NCBI RefSeq assembly: GCF_040954645.1
Contig: NC_092811.1
Span: forward strand, 119,299,343 to 119,363,342
DNA length: 64,000 nucleotides
Source: Diabrotica undecimpunctata
Taxonomy: Eukaryota; Arthropoda; Insecta; Coleoptera; Chrysomelidae
Reading direction: 5' to 3'
The notes under the pieces are model-generated. The model did no database searches, was not told where the DNA came from, and worked only from the letters and a program-made list of their open reading frames with translations. Both the position numbers and the translations under genes were made by a program. Positions 63,518 through 64,000 of the stretch are shown piece after piece (positions within the stretch are counted from its first letter, which is position 1; each line of letters opens with the position of its first letter).

Positions 63518-64000
63518 CATAATATTTCTTTCTTTCTTTCTTTCCTTCTCCCCTTCCTTTTACCCTATCAGGGTGTCGGATTTGAGCTAGGTATTTTAAT
63601 TTCCATTTACCCATCTCTTCCATTCTTTTCTGTTTCCTGACATTATTTTTAATTCCTCGAGTGATTTTTGATTAAGTTTTCCCACCTCTACTACTTGCTG
63701 TATCCATTTTTTTCTTGGTCTGCCTCTTTTTCTTTTTCCGATGTTTTTTGCTTCATAAATTTTTCTTGTTATTCTATTGGATTGCATCCTCATCAGATGC
63801 CCATACCAGTTCATTTGTCTCTTTGCTATTTTGTTCATTATCGGTTCCTGGTTGGCCATTCTCCTAATAGTCTCGTTGCTTAATCTATCCCATTTTGTCT
63901 TTCCAACTATCCTTCTTAGATGTCTCATCTCCATTGCGTTTATCCTGCTCTTATGTTTTTCCAGAATTGTCCAGTTTTCACTTGCATAGAGCACAGTCGG
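63518..64000 (-). pseudogene. LINE 3' end with (GAAA)n tail, running off the window
   Basis: An open frame from the window edge to 63596: LYASENWTILEKHKSRINAM, EMRHLRRIVGKTKWDRLSNE, MNWYGHLMRMQSNRITRKIY, IGKRKRGRPRKKWIQQVVEV and KEWKRWVNGN. A 3' UTR of about 55 bases follows, then a GAAAGAAAGAAA tail (plus-strand TTTC run at 63528-63543). The coding part is undamaged as far as visible, so the complete element may be good. The tail differs from the other LINE families here. Confidence 0.85.

Noticed and set aside
1..64000. CRISPR array, phage or bacterial gene cluster, or other undescribed multi-gene system
   Set aside because: No regularly spaced direct repeats with unique spacers, no operon-like gene runs; all long frames are explained by Frq or transposons.

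Overview
The window is eukaryotic, AT-rich and intron-rich. It looks like part of a large, transposon-laden insect genome, and a beetle is my guess from the mix of element families. The only host gene I can support is the 3' part of a frequenin / neuronal calcium sensor-1 orthologue (Frq) on the + strand: exons at 43473-43561, 55923-56034 and 61446-61498 (stop codon). They encode EF-hand 3, EF-hand 4 and the C-terminal tail. Splice sites are canonical and introns are 12.4 and 5.4 kb. Everything from 1 to 43472 is upstream intron or flank, in which I found no earlier Frq exon.

The rest is transposon strata. (i) Tc1/mariner-superfamily elements of several catalytic classes: three DD41D copies (47-1784; 4446-6295; 35941-37928), two Tc1-like DD34E copies (2868-3869; 21980-23399), a DD37E-type copy with a full-length ORF (33805-35108) and an element with about 81 residues between D2 and E (26028-28381). 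(ii) A ZBED5/SCAND3-like hAT (40539-41923) and a piggyBac remnant (23511-24931). (iii) A Penelope-like element with RT and GIY-YIG (29090-30796). (iv) Many 5'-truncated non-LTR retrotransposons, sortable by 3' tail: (GAT)n, (GAA)n, (TA)n or (GAAA)n. There are also Jockey-like gag/EN and RT pieces, an R4-like RT piece and a 3-kb RNase H-bearing LINE. (v) Two solo LTRs and a third partial copy of one ~1.4-1.7 kb LTR family, plus a Ty3/gypsy-type gag remnant. (vi) A tRNA-derived SINE and a 131-bp TA-flanked MITE, both nested in a larger snap-back repeat.

Much of the nesting can be read at base level from target-site duplications (TSDs): a solo LTR inside a DD41D transposase ORF, a LINE tail inside the Penelope GIY-YIG region, a LINE tail inside the hAT, a LINE inside piggyBac, a 5'-inverted (twin-primed) LINE inside the tail of another LINE, and a DD41D transposon that split a (TA)n microsatellite.

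I found no operon, CRISPR, defence or biosynthetic system. The interest lies in insertion mechanisms, candidate hammerhead-ribozyme cores, and a few elements that look young or nearly intact. Family names come from protein motifs I recognise; no database search was run.
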